A stretch of DNA of 64,000 nt, taken from assembly GCA_011033025.1 (NCBI GenBank), contig WFMF01000343.1, positions 124,001 through 188,000 on the forward strand, read 5' to 3'. Shown piece after piece: positions 1-11,716 of this stretch. The stretch is from Beroe forskalii (taxonomy: Eukaryota > Ctenophora > Nuda > Beroida > Beroidae). The notes beneath the pieces were generated by a model that worked only from the letters and a program-made list of their open reading frames with translations, searched no databases and had not been told where the DNA came from. Position 1 is the first letter of the stretch, and each line of letters begins with the position of its first letter. A program made the position numbers and the translations under genes.

Positions 1-1
1 T

Positions 2-916
2 TCCGGGGGTCTAGCCATCCCTCAGTCTGTTTCACGGAAGGGAGCGGTGAAGGTTTGTTTTGTAACTTGCTGCATCGTTTCCTTTGCTATGGTCACTGCT
101 CTAGTACCTTTAGCTAAACAATTTGAAGATTACTTCGTGAATGGGCTCTACCACGGATCTGATATCCCCTTATTCCTGGGTGCCCCTGGCAAGAAGAGCC
201 ACATTTCCATCTTAGAGGCGTACTATGGGCGGCTACGATCTAACAAGGCCCTAAGTTGGGAGTTGATCAGACAACTACTTGGGAGCATGTTTTCTCAGGA
301 CTATTCGGCGCTTCCCAACAAGAAAGTGCAGTTCTACAGCAATGACCCTGTCTGTACTTTCAAGTATCTGGTAAGGAAGGAGGATCCCCAGTATGCGTAT
401 GTTTGGCTTTCCCATTTCATCCAAATAGTTTGTTTCGTCATTATTTCTGTAGCTTACATTGTCATTGCTAAGGTGTCCTCTAGAAACCTCATAGCCGTGG
501 CAGATGAGGCTACAGCCAGATCATTCGAGAAAAGAGGCCATAAAGTGCAGAGAACCGCAGCTGCCATCATTCTCACAGATTTCGCCAGCTGGATCCCTTT
601 CATCACTATCTGCATCTTACATTCGAGTGAAGTTCTGGATGCCACCAAATGGTACTCTGTCTTCTCACTGGTGCTGAATCCAATGAATTCAGTGATAAAT
701 CCAATGTTGCTGAACCCAACCATCAAGAAATCCATCATTAGTGTGATGAGTAAGCTGTGGCATGGGTTTAAGGGAGTAGTGTTAGTGGTTGTGTCATTAA
801 TCCGACAAGAATTAATTCCAAAAAGAAGCAATGATGTCAATGTTGCTGTTAATGTGAGCGTGCACACTGCAGAAGGGCAAGATCACTCTGTGGAGATACG
901 CAGTACAACTAGTTAG
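2..916 (+). CDS. Seven-helix (rhodopsin-family, LDLa-receptor-like) receptor, 3' end only
   Basis: The reading frame is open from base 2 to a TAG at 914-916, about 304 codons, so the N-terminal part lies outside the window. The first internal GTG at 47 is not a start; the frame continues upstream. The protein aligns by eye along its whole length with the C-terminal part of the receptor at 46590-55691: the fourth helix, a long second extracellular loop with the matching 'DPQ..YVW' stretch before helix 5, a helix 6 with TDFASWIPF, and helix 7. The helix 7 NPxxY motif reads NPMLL, so the conserved tyrosine is absent; the paralogue has NPLIY. The cytoplasmic tail is short and hydrophobic-basic. 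It should be a plasma-membrane G-protein-coupled receptor; ligand unknown. Family confidence is good; exact subfamily is not. Confidence 0.8.
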   Translation, partial: SGGLAIPQSVSRKGAVKVCFVTCCIVSFAMVTALVPLAKQFEDYFVNGLYHGSDIPLFLGAPGKKSHISILEAYYGRLRSNKALSWELIRQLLGSMFSQDYSALPNKKVQFYSNDPVCTFKYLVRKEDPQYAYVWLSHFIQIVCFVIISVAYIVIAKVSSRNLIAVADEATARSFEKRGHKVQRTAAAIILTDFASWIPFITICILHSSEVLDATKWYSVFSLVLNPMNSVINPMLLNPTIKKSIISVMSKLWHGFKGVVLVVVSLIRQELIPKRSNDVNVAVNVSVHTAEGQDHSVEIRSTTS

Positions 917-1422
917 GGGAATGGAAAATATCATGGATATGCTATGGACAAGAAATTATAGAAAAGTCCAAGAACCCCGACTGGGACAACTGTCCCACTT
1001 GATATAAACCGGGACACTATAATACATCGGATACACTATGCATTGAGCGCACTATACATTGGACTCAGCTATACAGTAAAGACGGTGCGCCAGAGGGATC
1101 AGGCAAGACTTAAAAATTCTCGCAGTTCACATTGATGTTATTTGTAAGGGGCCAGGTTTTTGCGTGTGAAGCTTGTTTCACATAACGTGTTTGGTATCCC
1201 GTCAAACTTTATTGACTAGAACAGTTATTTGGGATTTTATTTTCAATTTCATTGCTGTTCAATATAGTTTGAAAAGTTTTATATAAAAAATAGTCCCCTA
1301 GTTCTCAACTCCATAGCTCTTCTCTATATCGGTATTATCAAATGGAGGGCGAGGCCCTATTTTCAAGGGGGGGGGGGGCAAGTTCACCCCTAATATTTTG
1401 AAAAACACGAATTTGATACATG

Positions 1423-1636
1423 AATTGGCCAGGATGGCCAGGGCGTGTACCAACAATTTTACGGTGGTATTGAGTTCATAGGTCCAACATTGCCCATGTG
1501 AGGCCTCGGAGCAAAAGTGGCGTCCAAAAATCGAAATTTTACCAGAAGGAGATGGAGCTTAGCGTTTGCTTGCATTCGATATGAGTGTATTTGTTTGTCA
1601 AAATCGGATGAAAAATGGCCGAGTTATAGCCTTGCG
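1423..1636 (+). repeat. Dispersed repeat, copy 1 (second copy at 38462-38690, minus)
   Basis: Long diverged similarity to the reverse complement of 38462-38690. Shared blocks include CCATGTGAGGCCTCGGAGCA here against CCATGTGACGCCTCGGAGCA there, GAGATRGAGCTTAGC, and TTTGTTTGTCAAAATYGGAT. No coding capacity is seen, so this is an old non-autonomous mobile element or the end of one. Confidence 0.65.
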
Positions 1637-3261
1637 AAGCCACACCAATGTGGAACCTGGAAACTTACGCGCCTCCACAAAGTTATGCGTATACAGTACA
1701 GTGTTTTCTTTTTTTGGTTGAGCAGTAGCTAAGGCTCACCGAATGTCTGAAGACCTGAAGAAATCCCGTTCTTAAATTGGGATAATTTAGCTATGGGTTT
1801 TGTTACGGAATACTCTCCTTCGTACTACTCATACCTCCATACCCTACTTTGCTTTATTAATAATAAAGATAAAAGTGGATCCTAGAGCAGAATCGAAGCT
1901 GTTGTTGTTGAAATTTCCTCCTTCCCCTCGTTCTTTCTCTTTCCTTGCGCCTTAGCGCTCGTGGTACTAATTTTTTGGAGAGTTGTCCAATACGGTGCAT
2001 TCACCGTGGATTTTCTATTAGCCGTTATATTCATATTCGTGATTTGTTATATTCTCATGATGTGGAGGGATATTCAGTACCTGCATTTCAGATATAATAT
2101 GCGGCAAACTTGGGAATTATGGGATTCAAAAGAATAAAAGTAGCTCGAGCGTTAGGTTGCCACTTAGAATTCTACTGAGCGGCAGCTTTTGTATTCTTCA
2201 GCTGATCCACTTCTAGGACTAAATACAAGGCTATAGCTATGCACATGGGTAATCATTTATATTAGCAATCTTTTTGGAATCAAAAGACAATAAAACGTTC
2301 GCACTGCACAGTGCGCACGTAAATTAGAACTTTTCCTGATGGTATAAGGAAATGTGAAGATCTTTTTACGGCTTAAAGGAAACCGCAGCAATCAGCACTA
2401 CGTTGCTGAGAAACCAGGACAAAAATAATCAACTATATCGAGTCTCCAATTCGGGTTTAAATCAAGAAAACCCCAAAGAAAAACCATGTTTTGTGAACGC
2501 AATGAAAATTATTCCAAACTTGAAACTAAGGATGCATTTGTCCCAAGCGTTAGTCCATCCGGAATTGCTATGTAAAGATGTAAGAATAAATTCAAAGAAT
2601 CCTGAATGAAAGACGGCAAAAGTGATCAGAAATCGGGACAGGTAAAACCTTTACCTCCCTAGGCTTGAAAAATAAGAGAATTGAGAGTACGTACCACACC
2701 CTACCAATGATCAAGGGTTCCCATTCATTCCAACCGCATTCGCTGATTATAGCGGCTAATCAGCAATCACATAAGTATAAAATGGCAAACTTTTATATCT
2801 AAGTTCTAAAACCGCTTTTGGAAAGCGAACAGTCTTCCCTCGCAAACTGCAAGGACGTAAGAGAGACACAACTTCACCGAAACTGAAGTAACAGAAATGT
2901 ACAACCCACACTCAGTGCGCGCGCGTTACCTGTGGTGCGTGATCACGTGACCTAGCAATATGCCAGTGGCACGTGACGAGATCAGTTCGCGGCTCTTTTC
3001 ATCAGAAATATTATGTGTTTCTTGAGGCTGCGAGTGTAAACGGATGTATCTTGTATCGTGTATGCTTTATACGTCATGTACGAGATGTGTTGTAAATCAT
3101 GAAGCAGTTGATAATGTTACGTCTTAGCCGAGCCTTTTCCCATCTGCCAACTGCCAAGTGCCCTAAGTCTACGCCCTTTTCGCTATTACTTTTTGACGTT
3201 TTAATTATGAGGACACCTGACCCAGGCACGGTTTTGTACTGGAATTTAATTTGGGGAACAG

Positions 3262-3465
3262 ACACTTCATCTCACGACACTTCATATTCTCACGACACTT
3301 CATCTCGCAATATGTCAGCTCTATGCAAAGGCAAGGGTCTGGCTTAGGGTTAGGATTAGGGTTTGGGTTAGGGTCAGGTTTAGGGTTTGGGTTAGGGTTA
3401 TGGTTTGGGTCAGGACAGGGAGATGAAGTGTCCTGAGATGAAATGTCGTGAGATGAGATGTCGCC
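3262..3465. repeat. Interstitial telomere-like array inside inverted 15-bp repeats
   Basis: About 75 bp (3343-3420) is a mixture of TTAGGG and TTTGGG units with GGTCAGG variants. It is framed on the left (3262-3308) by about three copies of the unit CGACACTTCATCTCA and on the right (3420-3464) by about three copies of the same unit in inverse orientation. Confidence 0.75.
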
Positions 3466-4918
3466 CACCCTTAAATTTTTATCAGTCAAGAATTGTAGCC
3501 GAATATATATGCGTTATATCTTGTCAGAAAAAAAAACATACGATTAGAGACTCAAAGAAATGGGAAATAGCCCAGGTTTTGTGCTTTAGTGCGTATAGTA
3601 GGAGTAGGAGAGTAGGAGCAGTTACAAATTAGTAAGTTAGTAGGTGGTAGGGCTAAAGCAACCCATATATTATGTTGAGCGTGCTTTAGCTCATATAAAT
3701 AATAACACATGATAACTACATATGAGTATAAGCTATGGGCATATAAAATTTATTTACACAAATCGAAATACAACGAAGATTTACTGAGGCCGTATATATA
3801 AAGTTCACCATATATACTTGGTATAACAATTTCAGCTTCTACCACGTATCAGGCGGCATGAGGAAAGTACTGGAGGTTTTGGGATCATCTATTCTCCGTT
3901 CTGAATCAAGATAATGAAGTCACACTAAGAGAGCCACTATTTAAAAGCAGACTAGATGTATGATCAGATAGAGCTTCAAGCAGAATATATAGGATCGATA
4001 ATCAAGTATAGTTAAACCTACATATGGACCTGGGTATATTGCCATTTTGTATATGGCTGAAGGCAATTTGTGTGCCAATTTGAAATCAATTTGTGAGCCA
4101 TGATATGAAAAATCACCAAAAAAAGTTGAAAGATATGAGCTGAATAAGCATGTTTTATATTAGATCCAATTTGGTTAATGGAGTTTTCAAGGAATGTCAA
4201 AAATCTAAAATTCTAAAAAATTAATTTTCAAAATAGCTCAAAAATACTCCCTCCCCGATCCCCGAAACCCGCTAAAGAATAAAAAACATCTCATGTTTGC
4301 TTCGAGTCAACATCCCCATACAATCTAGAGGGTTCTTAAATCTACAAATTTTCAGCCCTCTGTTTCCCCCGCCCTAGTCCTGCCCTTCATATCCCCTCCG
4401 TCTAAAAGAGTCGTCTATTGTCTATAATACTGCAGGGTTGAAAGCCGCTGCACATGCTAGTACCCAGTGGTCACTGGTCCCACATCTACGAAACACAAGA
4501 AAAGAGGCAGATACATCCCTGTACTGATCTTAGTAGACTTCTCAGTGTGCAGGATCTTTACAACTTCTCAACTCCCCCCGCATATCTGATTACAAATACT
4601 CAAATAATATTCAAGTTCAACAGCCCTTTACAAATGTAATAGCGAGCTGGCTGTGATAATAACAGTATCCTATTCGTCATCAATTCTCCATTCTAAACCC
4701 TGATAATGACGTCACTACAACTCGTCTTTTGTTCGGGTGCTACCTGTATTCATACGCTGCTAGGGTATGCATATACTACTGACCCATACCGGACACATAA
4801 TTCACTGCACGTTTGATCGATTAGCCCCCACGGCCCACACATGACAAACTCTTCATCTGATATATCTATAGGGCCGCACACCTGTATTTTCACCGGAATA
4901 TAATGGTGTCCGGCTGTT

Positions 4919-5099
4919 CCATATGGGAAAATTATCGTTTATCTAACTTTTAACAGGCGGTAATTACACTATTTTATATATTATGGATTATCATGATTCC
5001 AGGAATCAGATTATCCATTGAGATGGCAAGATAGTAGTTTTACGGTTACCAAAATATAATGGAGTTATTTTCAAGGATAAACGATAATTAACCATCTGG
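4919..5099. mobile_element. Small inverted-repeat (MITE-like) element
   Basis: The left end around 4919-4945 contains AATTATCGTTTATC. The right end around 5075-5097 contains the exact inverse (GATAAACGATAATT) plus similar outer bases. There is no coding capacity and I could not settle a target-site duplication. Confidence 0.5.
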
Positions 5100-6213
5100 G
5101 TGTATTCCTTTTTGCACAAATATCAGAAACTTCAACGACAGCTGCCGTTGAATAGTTGACATTTCAGTGGAAGCACGCTGAGAAACAGGACGCAGGAATC
5201 AAAATGTACTGAAAATCCAAGTTTATTTATGTAAGTATGTACTAATTCGTTCGATAACGTTCGTTCTATAACGTTCTATAATTCAAGCACGAATTAATAT
5301 TAAACGAGTATTAAAATTTAAAGTTCGTACTTTGACATGAGGCAGACACACAAATTGTAGAAGTAGGACTTCTCGAGGAGTTGTCGTGGTGAGATGATAG
5401 TAGTGTTATTACTAAACCGGCATTGAATGCATGGAATAAGGTATAAACATGCATGGCACAGAGCGGGAAATAGGCATGGCAGAGGGCATGAAATGAGCAT
5501 GGTACAGGGCATGAAACAGTCACGGCACACTGGCACAGGGTATAAAACATGCAGGGTAAAACGCTGCATGTGCTGGTACGAATAAAACTAGATCTGGAGC
5601 TTCCAGCTTTCCAGGCGCGGGAGAAATAATTAACGAGGGCATCTGCAAAGATTTCTCCAATAAAGTGTGTGCAGAGGAGCTGGGGAGAGTCAATGCCAAG
5701 GAAATCAATGGAAATCACGGGGAATCACCATGAGAGAAATTATCAAACAAGTATCATTTTCATAGCCCTATCTTCTGATATTCTGATAAGGCGCATTGCT
5801 GATTGAGCTTTCCATTCGATGATTGGAAGTATATGCACGAAGTAACTAGTAATATATTTGGAGTTTAATTAAGAAGATAAAAATTCGTAATAATTGAATT
5901 TCAATCTGAATCACATGGTATGTTCTCGTTCATTTTATTGTTTCCTGGACCCTCTCGAGCCAATATGATGAGAGAATATCATATACAGCAAGGTACCAAA
6001 TTGCTCATTATGCCAATGTGCGTTTCTCATCCGCTTTTCAGACCTTCTGTCATACTGAAGATTTGGAAAATAACAAAATTTAAGATGTCAAATGACTCGA
6101 ATGACTCAAATGTCAAATGACTCGAAATTTTGATACAATAATTATTAATGAATTAACTAATTTTGAAAGTCTTACCTTACTATAACACTTTGATTGTTCT
6201 GATACTGAGATGA

Positions 6214-9200
6214 TTAGCAAGTCTTCAACCAAGGAGTCCACACACCATCGAAATACTTAGGATCAGCATTAGGGTCTTTCGGCTTATTGCCAGGGTAAAT
6301 CGCCTTAGGAAATGGGAATTAATTTCAACTTCTGATAAAACTGGACGTCATTATCAACATTGAGGAGGCACTAGCGTAGAATGCCAGAATCTAAGTAGGG
6401 GTCAGTTAAATCCAACAGTGAAAACAGTGAAAAGTGACGAGCTCTGGAAACCGTGTTCCTCTGAAACCACTCTGTCAGCAGCCACTATAGTCTACTCTGA
6501 CATCAGTCTTAGTCTTACTCAGGGTACTGACACCGGTGATTGCACAACTTCATCCTATATCCAAAGATAGAAATCGCCTTAGCAGTGTAGGCAGTTAAAG
6601 CTTCTTGCAGCTGTTTTACAACCTCTGGGTTGTCTTTAGACACTTCGTTCTGTTCATAAGGATCTGACACCACGTCGTAAAGCTGGAGCTGAAACAGGAA
6701 TATAATCAACGAAGGGTTGGAAAGGACAGGGCCTATCCGAACATGGTCCGAGAGATTAGAGATATACCTTCCGAAATAATTACGGAGATCAAAATTTTGG
6801 GAGTACGGAATTTGAGGATATTTTCGGGAATATTACGCATGTGAACGTATGACGATGACGTCATTTTGAAGTTTTCTGGGTAACAGGCAGCAATTCATAG
6901 TATTTGAGAGCAAAGCTGGAGCTTTTTAGGAGGGAAGAGGAAGCGGTTGCCCCGCTGCTGTATCTTAGCCAGATGATCAGGTAGTGTCATGTTGGGAGGA
7001 GGTACCCACGAGTCCGGTCCAGGGTTGCCTGCGGAGGTAATAGGGTGGAGTAGGGAGATAAGCAAGGGAGTTAGGGTTGAGTAAGGAGATATTCGGAGGG
7101 AATTAGGGTTGAGGGGTTTTTACAAGGGTTGTCTGGAATTGTGAAAAGATTCACAATGATAATGCTGTCTCGAGTGTCTTTCAACGGTTTAAAGGACCTT
7201 ACTTTCAAAGTTAGCATGCTTTGAAAGTGTACAGTTTGAGCGGAACATGAGGATGAAATTCACAGGGTTTCTTAGAGGCACAATACCTTGAATGAGTTTC
7301 CACTGTCCTTGCCTGACAGCACTGGCTTTGGTGATCTGGTCAAGGTTAACAAGGAATCCCGTCCTGTTGCTCTCCCCTGACCCGTCAATAGCACTCCACT
7401 GGTTAACTCCGTCAATGTCACCCAGGTCAGGGCCTGGATTGGGAGTTGGAGGTTAATAGGTAGTCAGAGGAAAGCTAGCTTGGGTAGGTAGAGTGCGCTT
7501 CCTAGGAAGCGCTATGCCATACGACAAGGCCCCACATAAAAGACGTCTGAGGGGCAACGGTCGCGGTTCGGCTGAGATAGGTTGTAAGTTGTTATCTTGG
7601 AAATTATGTTGAAGATGATGAACTTAAAGCGGAACTTAGCTCGAATCTAACATTTTGTCAATTTACCAAATAGAAAACACAGTTCTCTTACTGAGGCATG
7701 TGGAGGGATGGCTGGTCCCACAAGCACCCAGGTGAGTGAAGGTGGGCAACCAATCAGTAACGTGCATTAGTTCGTTATTCTTCACTCCGCCTGCGAGTTT
7801 TAGATAAAAATCAGAGGTTTGTCAAAGATTTTTCTAAAAATGAAGATTATTTATCGAAGGTTATGGCAAACCATGGAAATTTAAGAAAATTTTTGATAAC
7901 AGTATAAAGACACCTTGATCTTCAGGCTCAAAGTCTTTGCCGTTTTGAACCTATTGATGGTGCATTCTGAAGTCATGAAGAATGAAAGTACCTTTTAACA
8001 GGGGAGAGTTGACAAACGCTGCTGATCTGATGCCACCCTCCCAATTACTAGCCTTAGTTCCTCTTAGCGGGTAATTGGACTGAAAAGATTTAGTTCCTCT
8101 CAGCGGGTAATTAGACTGAAAAGATTTAGTTCCTCTTAGCGGGTAATTGGACTGAAAAGATTGAGAAGAATCATGGGTTATTTTCAAATGTGATTGCTTG
8201 TCTTATGATCAATGTAAGACACACCTTTTGGATGCATCTAGGGTGCATTGAGGGTGCATTTTGGGAGCATTTTGGGTGAGCAAACGACTCGTCATTGACC
8301 CTTATTCTATGACTCTGCTCAAAACATCAGACACAAGCAAATATTTCGTATCATATGTGCCACAGTTATTTGAAGGAAAAGGGCGATAATGCACATTAGA
8401 TTGAGTATACCTGTCCGTCCTTCGGATTGCCACCATTGTCCGCCATGAACACAAAGACAGTATTTTCCCACATGTCGGATGTCTTGAGAGCTGTGATGAT
8501 GCTCTTCACAGCATCGTCAAGAGCAGTTACCATCCCCAGGACAGTTCGTCTCTTCTTATCCTCCTCTATGCCTTCGTACATCTGCAACAAGTGGATAATT
8601 TAATTTTTTTATTTAGGTTGGATATTAAGTTCTCTAAGCAACCAAGATAGCATTGATAATGAGGGAGTGTCGAATACTGCTCCAGATTTGAATCTTGTCA
8701 GTACCGTAGTCCCCCCAGCACAACATCCCCCAACATTACCCCCTGTTTGATATTACTAACGTCGTAGTACTCCTGAGGGACTTCCTGCGGGAAGTGAGGG
8801 TTCTGGAAGGGAAGGTAGAGGAACAGGGGCTTACTCTGGTCGTGCTGCTTGATGATCTGAGGAGGTAGGATTGTATCAGAGTAGTGAGGATTGTATATCA
8901 GTTCAGTCCGAGCAGCTATTGGGTCAAATGTTGGTATACCTACAAAGTGTGTTTCTCAACACAACTCCAGATTGCATCACTGCGTTTTGAGAAGTCTAGC
9001 AATACTCGTGCCCGATATTGTAAATAAATACGTCGGAAAATTTCAGAAAATAATTTAAAATTTCATCTCGAAGAATAAATTTCAAACTCAGCCATATAAA
9101 GTTCTGCGAGTAGGTGCTGCTTGATGATCTTCTGGGCTTGTTCAGTGAAGAGATAAGTAGAGTAGGTGGTGTTTTCTGATCTCAGCACGTCGTCGTTGAC

Positions 9201-10548
9201 AGTACCATCAGAGTTCAGCGTGTTGTACCTGAAACAGGAGGAAAATAGGAGAAAAGTCAAATTTTCTACAAAATTCTACCAATCTACCATGATCAAAAAT
9301 ATGCGAAAAAAGAATAGAAACATGGGCAAAGAAAATCGGAAAAATCGATTTCAATCACTCCGACATTCCATCCCTGGATGAGACGCAGTACAGTCTGAAT
9401 TCCACTCCATTACACATGTCACCTGAAATCAAAGCCGGTATCCTTGTCTGCCCTCCTGCCAGTTCTAGCCCCCCTTGCCTCCGAGGGCAGCATCTTGGTG
9501 TAGTAGTCGAGTGCTCCGTTGAAGAACCCGTAGAAGGTGTCAAACCCCCGCTTAACCGGGGTGTGGTCCCAGGAGCAGTGGCCCAGGTGCCACTTGCCCA
9601 CCCCGTGGGTGGAGTAGCCCAGCTTCCCCATCACTTGGGCCATGGTGGTCTCGTTGGTGGGCAGCCCGTAGGGCGTGTCCTGAGAGGTGAAGGGATTTAG
9701 TACGTTGGTTGTGACTGCTCAACTGATATTCCTCTACTGTTGACTAAAACTTGTTTAGAAGAGAAGAAGGAATCGAACTATAACTATCCCTAACGACCCA
9801 AAAATATGACTCAAATTCAAAAACTGCTTTTTCCCATTCAGCAGCATTGCAGAGAGTCCACTAAATTCAAATTATCATGCAGTTTTATACAGATTTTTCT
9901 CAGTCCATTGTTGATAAGGATAGGGGGCGTTTAGTAACGACCATGAGGCTCCGGGGCCATGATTGTATCTAGTGCCTAAAGGGTGCGCCAAAAGTCTTGA
10001 CCCTTTAATTTTTTTGATCATTTGAAAGATACAGCAGGTATATTTACTCACGGGTCCAATGACAGCATGCTGCAGTCCGAGTCTTGCTGCGTATTTGCCC
10101 GTCATGATGGCCCCCCTGGTAGGGGTACAGATGGGCTGCACGTAGTGTCTCTCCAGGATGACCCCGGAGTTAGCCAGGTCTAGGAGGGTGGGTGCCATCA
10201 CCTTGGACTCGTGCCAAGGTACATCTCTCCACCCCTGAGGGGAGGAGGGCGCTCCATAAGGAGGGAGGGGAAACTAAATGGGGCAAGAAGAGTGAGGGCA
10301 AGGGGGAAGTTGAGATTTAACGACAGCACAGCACTCAAAAACATAGTAGAGGTCGAAAATTGCTTCATATAGTTCAAAAGAACAAAATTTCATCCTTACG
10401 AAAATCTCAACATACACAATTATCTCAGTATCCTTAATGAATCCAACAGACCTAAGTCATCAGCGAGCATAAGTACAATGTTCGGTTGTCTCGAGGGCTC
10501 AGCATCTACAGCCACCAAACAAGCAAGGAGGACCACGAGCCACGCCAT
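6214..10548 (-). CDS. Arylsulfatase B-like sulfatase A (sulfatase family S1)
   Basis: Predicted to hydrolyse sulfate esters, probably on sulfated glycans, in lysosome or outside the cell. Twelve exons by homology with B and C: 10548-10452, 10234-10052, 9679-9423, 9228-9129, 8856-8761, 8581-8411, 8079-7992, 7790-7692, 7433-7287, 7028-6922, 6688-6578, 6303-6214 (about 514 aa). Visible motifs: signal peptide (residues 1-16), [12 protein letters not shown] metal-binding start, CTPTR formylglycine site (Cys68), GKWHLG, MADNGG, WEGGIR, and the C-terminal GVWTPWL. Oddities: exon 2 is one base longer than in B and C (183 against 182), which breaks phase unless a G-run is wrong; exons 4 and 10 lack a GT or GC donor at the conserved boundary and run into a copy of the next exon's start; the last intron starts with GC; exon 6 corresponds to two exons in B and C. 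It may be active, alleles may be mixed, or it may be a decaying copy. Confidence 0.75.
8054..8161 (-). repeat. Triplicated 36-bp acceptor plus exon-start unit in ArsA exon 7
   Basis: Three nearly identical 36-bp units each contain a pyrimidine tract, TTTTCAG and the first codons of exon 7. The alternative exon starts are 8079, 8115 and 8151. The 8079 start gives an 88-base exon exactly as in genes B and C; the others add 12 or 24 residues in frame ([12 protein letters not shown] per unit). Confidence 0.85.
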
Positions 10549-10986
10549 GATCCAACGAGGATATAACCAACCAATAAGTGTACTGACTGGAAGCTATTCA
10601 GGGTATCAGAAAACACGCACAAAGGTTTTACACAGTTTGATGCTGCGCCAGACACGGTAAGAAGTGTGAAATTCAGGGAAATGGGGATTTTCAGTGGTAA
10701 ACCCAGGAAATGCAGTACTGTTATATATGCCATGTATTTAATTCATTATCATCACTGTACCGGACGAGTGGTCACATGCGTGGGTATATAATTTTCTAAT
10801 TTTCGTGTGAAGTTACTGATAACAATTTTAATGTATTGCGATAATTTAATACGTTCAGGGAGATTTTTTGCAACACACGAATCAAGTTACAGCTTTACAC
10901 AATATCAGGAATTAAAATGAAAATTGAGCACTTGAGTTGGATGAAAAAGTATAATTTCTCAAGAATTTCATTGTGAAACCTGGCAA

Positions 10987-11167
10987 TTGACAATGATACA
11001 TAGTAATAGTTTCATTATTTGTCCGTTTAACCGGATGCGTTTTAAACTACAGAAGAAATTGGTGCTAATTGAAGATGTTCGTAACCACTTTACTCGTCCT
11101 ATTTCTGATTAAATTAACTTGACAATGATACATAGTAATAGTTTCATTATTTGTCCGTTTAACCGGG
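10987..11167. repeat. Direct repeat of about 46 bp, 135 bp apart
   Basis: The block GACAATGATACATAGTAATA followed by GTTTCATTATTTGTCCGTTTA occurs at about 10989-11034 and again at about 11122-11165. It lies in the spacer upstream of ArsA; no function can be assigned. Confidence 0.7.
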
Positions 11168-11716
11168 TGTCAGAAAATTCTGTTCTTTTCCCTCGAAATT
11201 TATCTAAAAATGGGGTATATTGGACGTTATTTTCATCTAAAAATCAAGGACATAATTTTCACGGATATTAATTTCAAAGTCCTTTTCCAGTCAACTACAT
11301 TGGAATGAATTAAAAACTATCGCACTGATTCTGTGAAGAGATCATGAATTGCTATCGGAAAATTGAAAAAGGCTTAAAAAAGAACCACGCCCAAATTTTG
11401 TCAAAAAGATATTATTTTTGTTAAGTCCCCATTCTCAGCCAAATTTCAAAATAAATCCACCGGGATCCTTAAATAATAAAATCAGTTGTTTATTTAATAA
11501 TACTTTCCCGTTTGGCGTATATTCAATTCAAATTTATTATGTTAGAGCGGTCCAAAATAATCTCCATATAGGCATACACAGAACGTTTTTTATTTTATAG
11601 TTGTGTCGGAAAGTCATGGTAAGAAGTTGCATAGAAGTCAATACATCCACTTCGAAGTTTTATACGATATTCGAACGTGTTATCTAATTTCATATCGATG
11701 TTCCCCCGGGCCTGGA

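Larger units (their letters stand above)
917..6213. other. Intergenic, AT-rich, no convincing gene
   Basis: This is the 3' flank of the left receptor and of ArsA, which converge here. I see no coding frame with recognisable protein. A candidate polyadenylation hexamer AATAAA lies at 1862-1867 for the left receptor. The stretch holds a dispersed repeat (1423-1636), the telomere-like array (3262-3465), a small inverted-repeat element (4919-5099) and, near 5430-5580, loosely repeated GGCATGGCA/GGGCATGAAA units. Confidence 0.6.

Noticed and set aside
3099-3489. Open frames with Gly-Leu-Gly-Phe or Pro-Asn-Pro repeats
   Set aside because: They are translations of the telomere-like array.
9416-9700. 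Plus-strand 94-codon frame
   Set aside because: Antisense shadow of ArsA exon 3, which has clear GKWHLG sulfatase coding on the minus strand.
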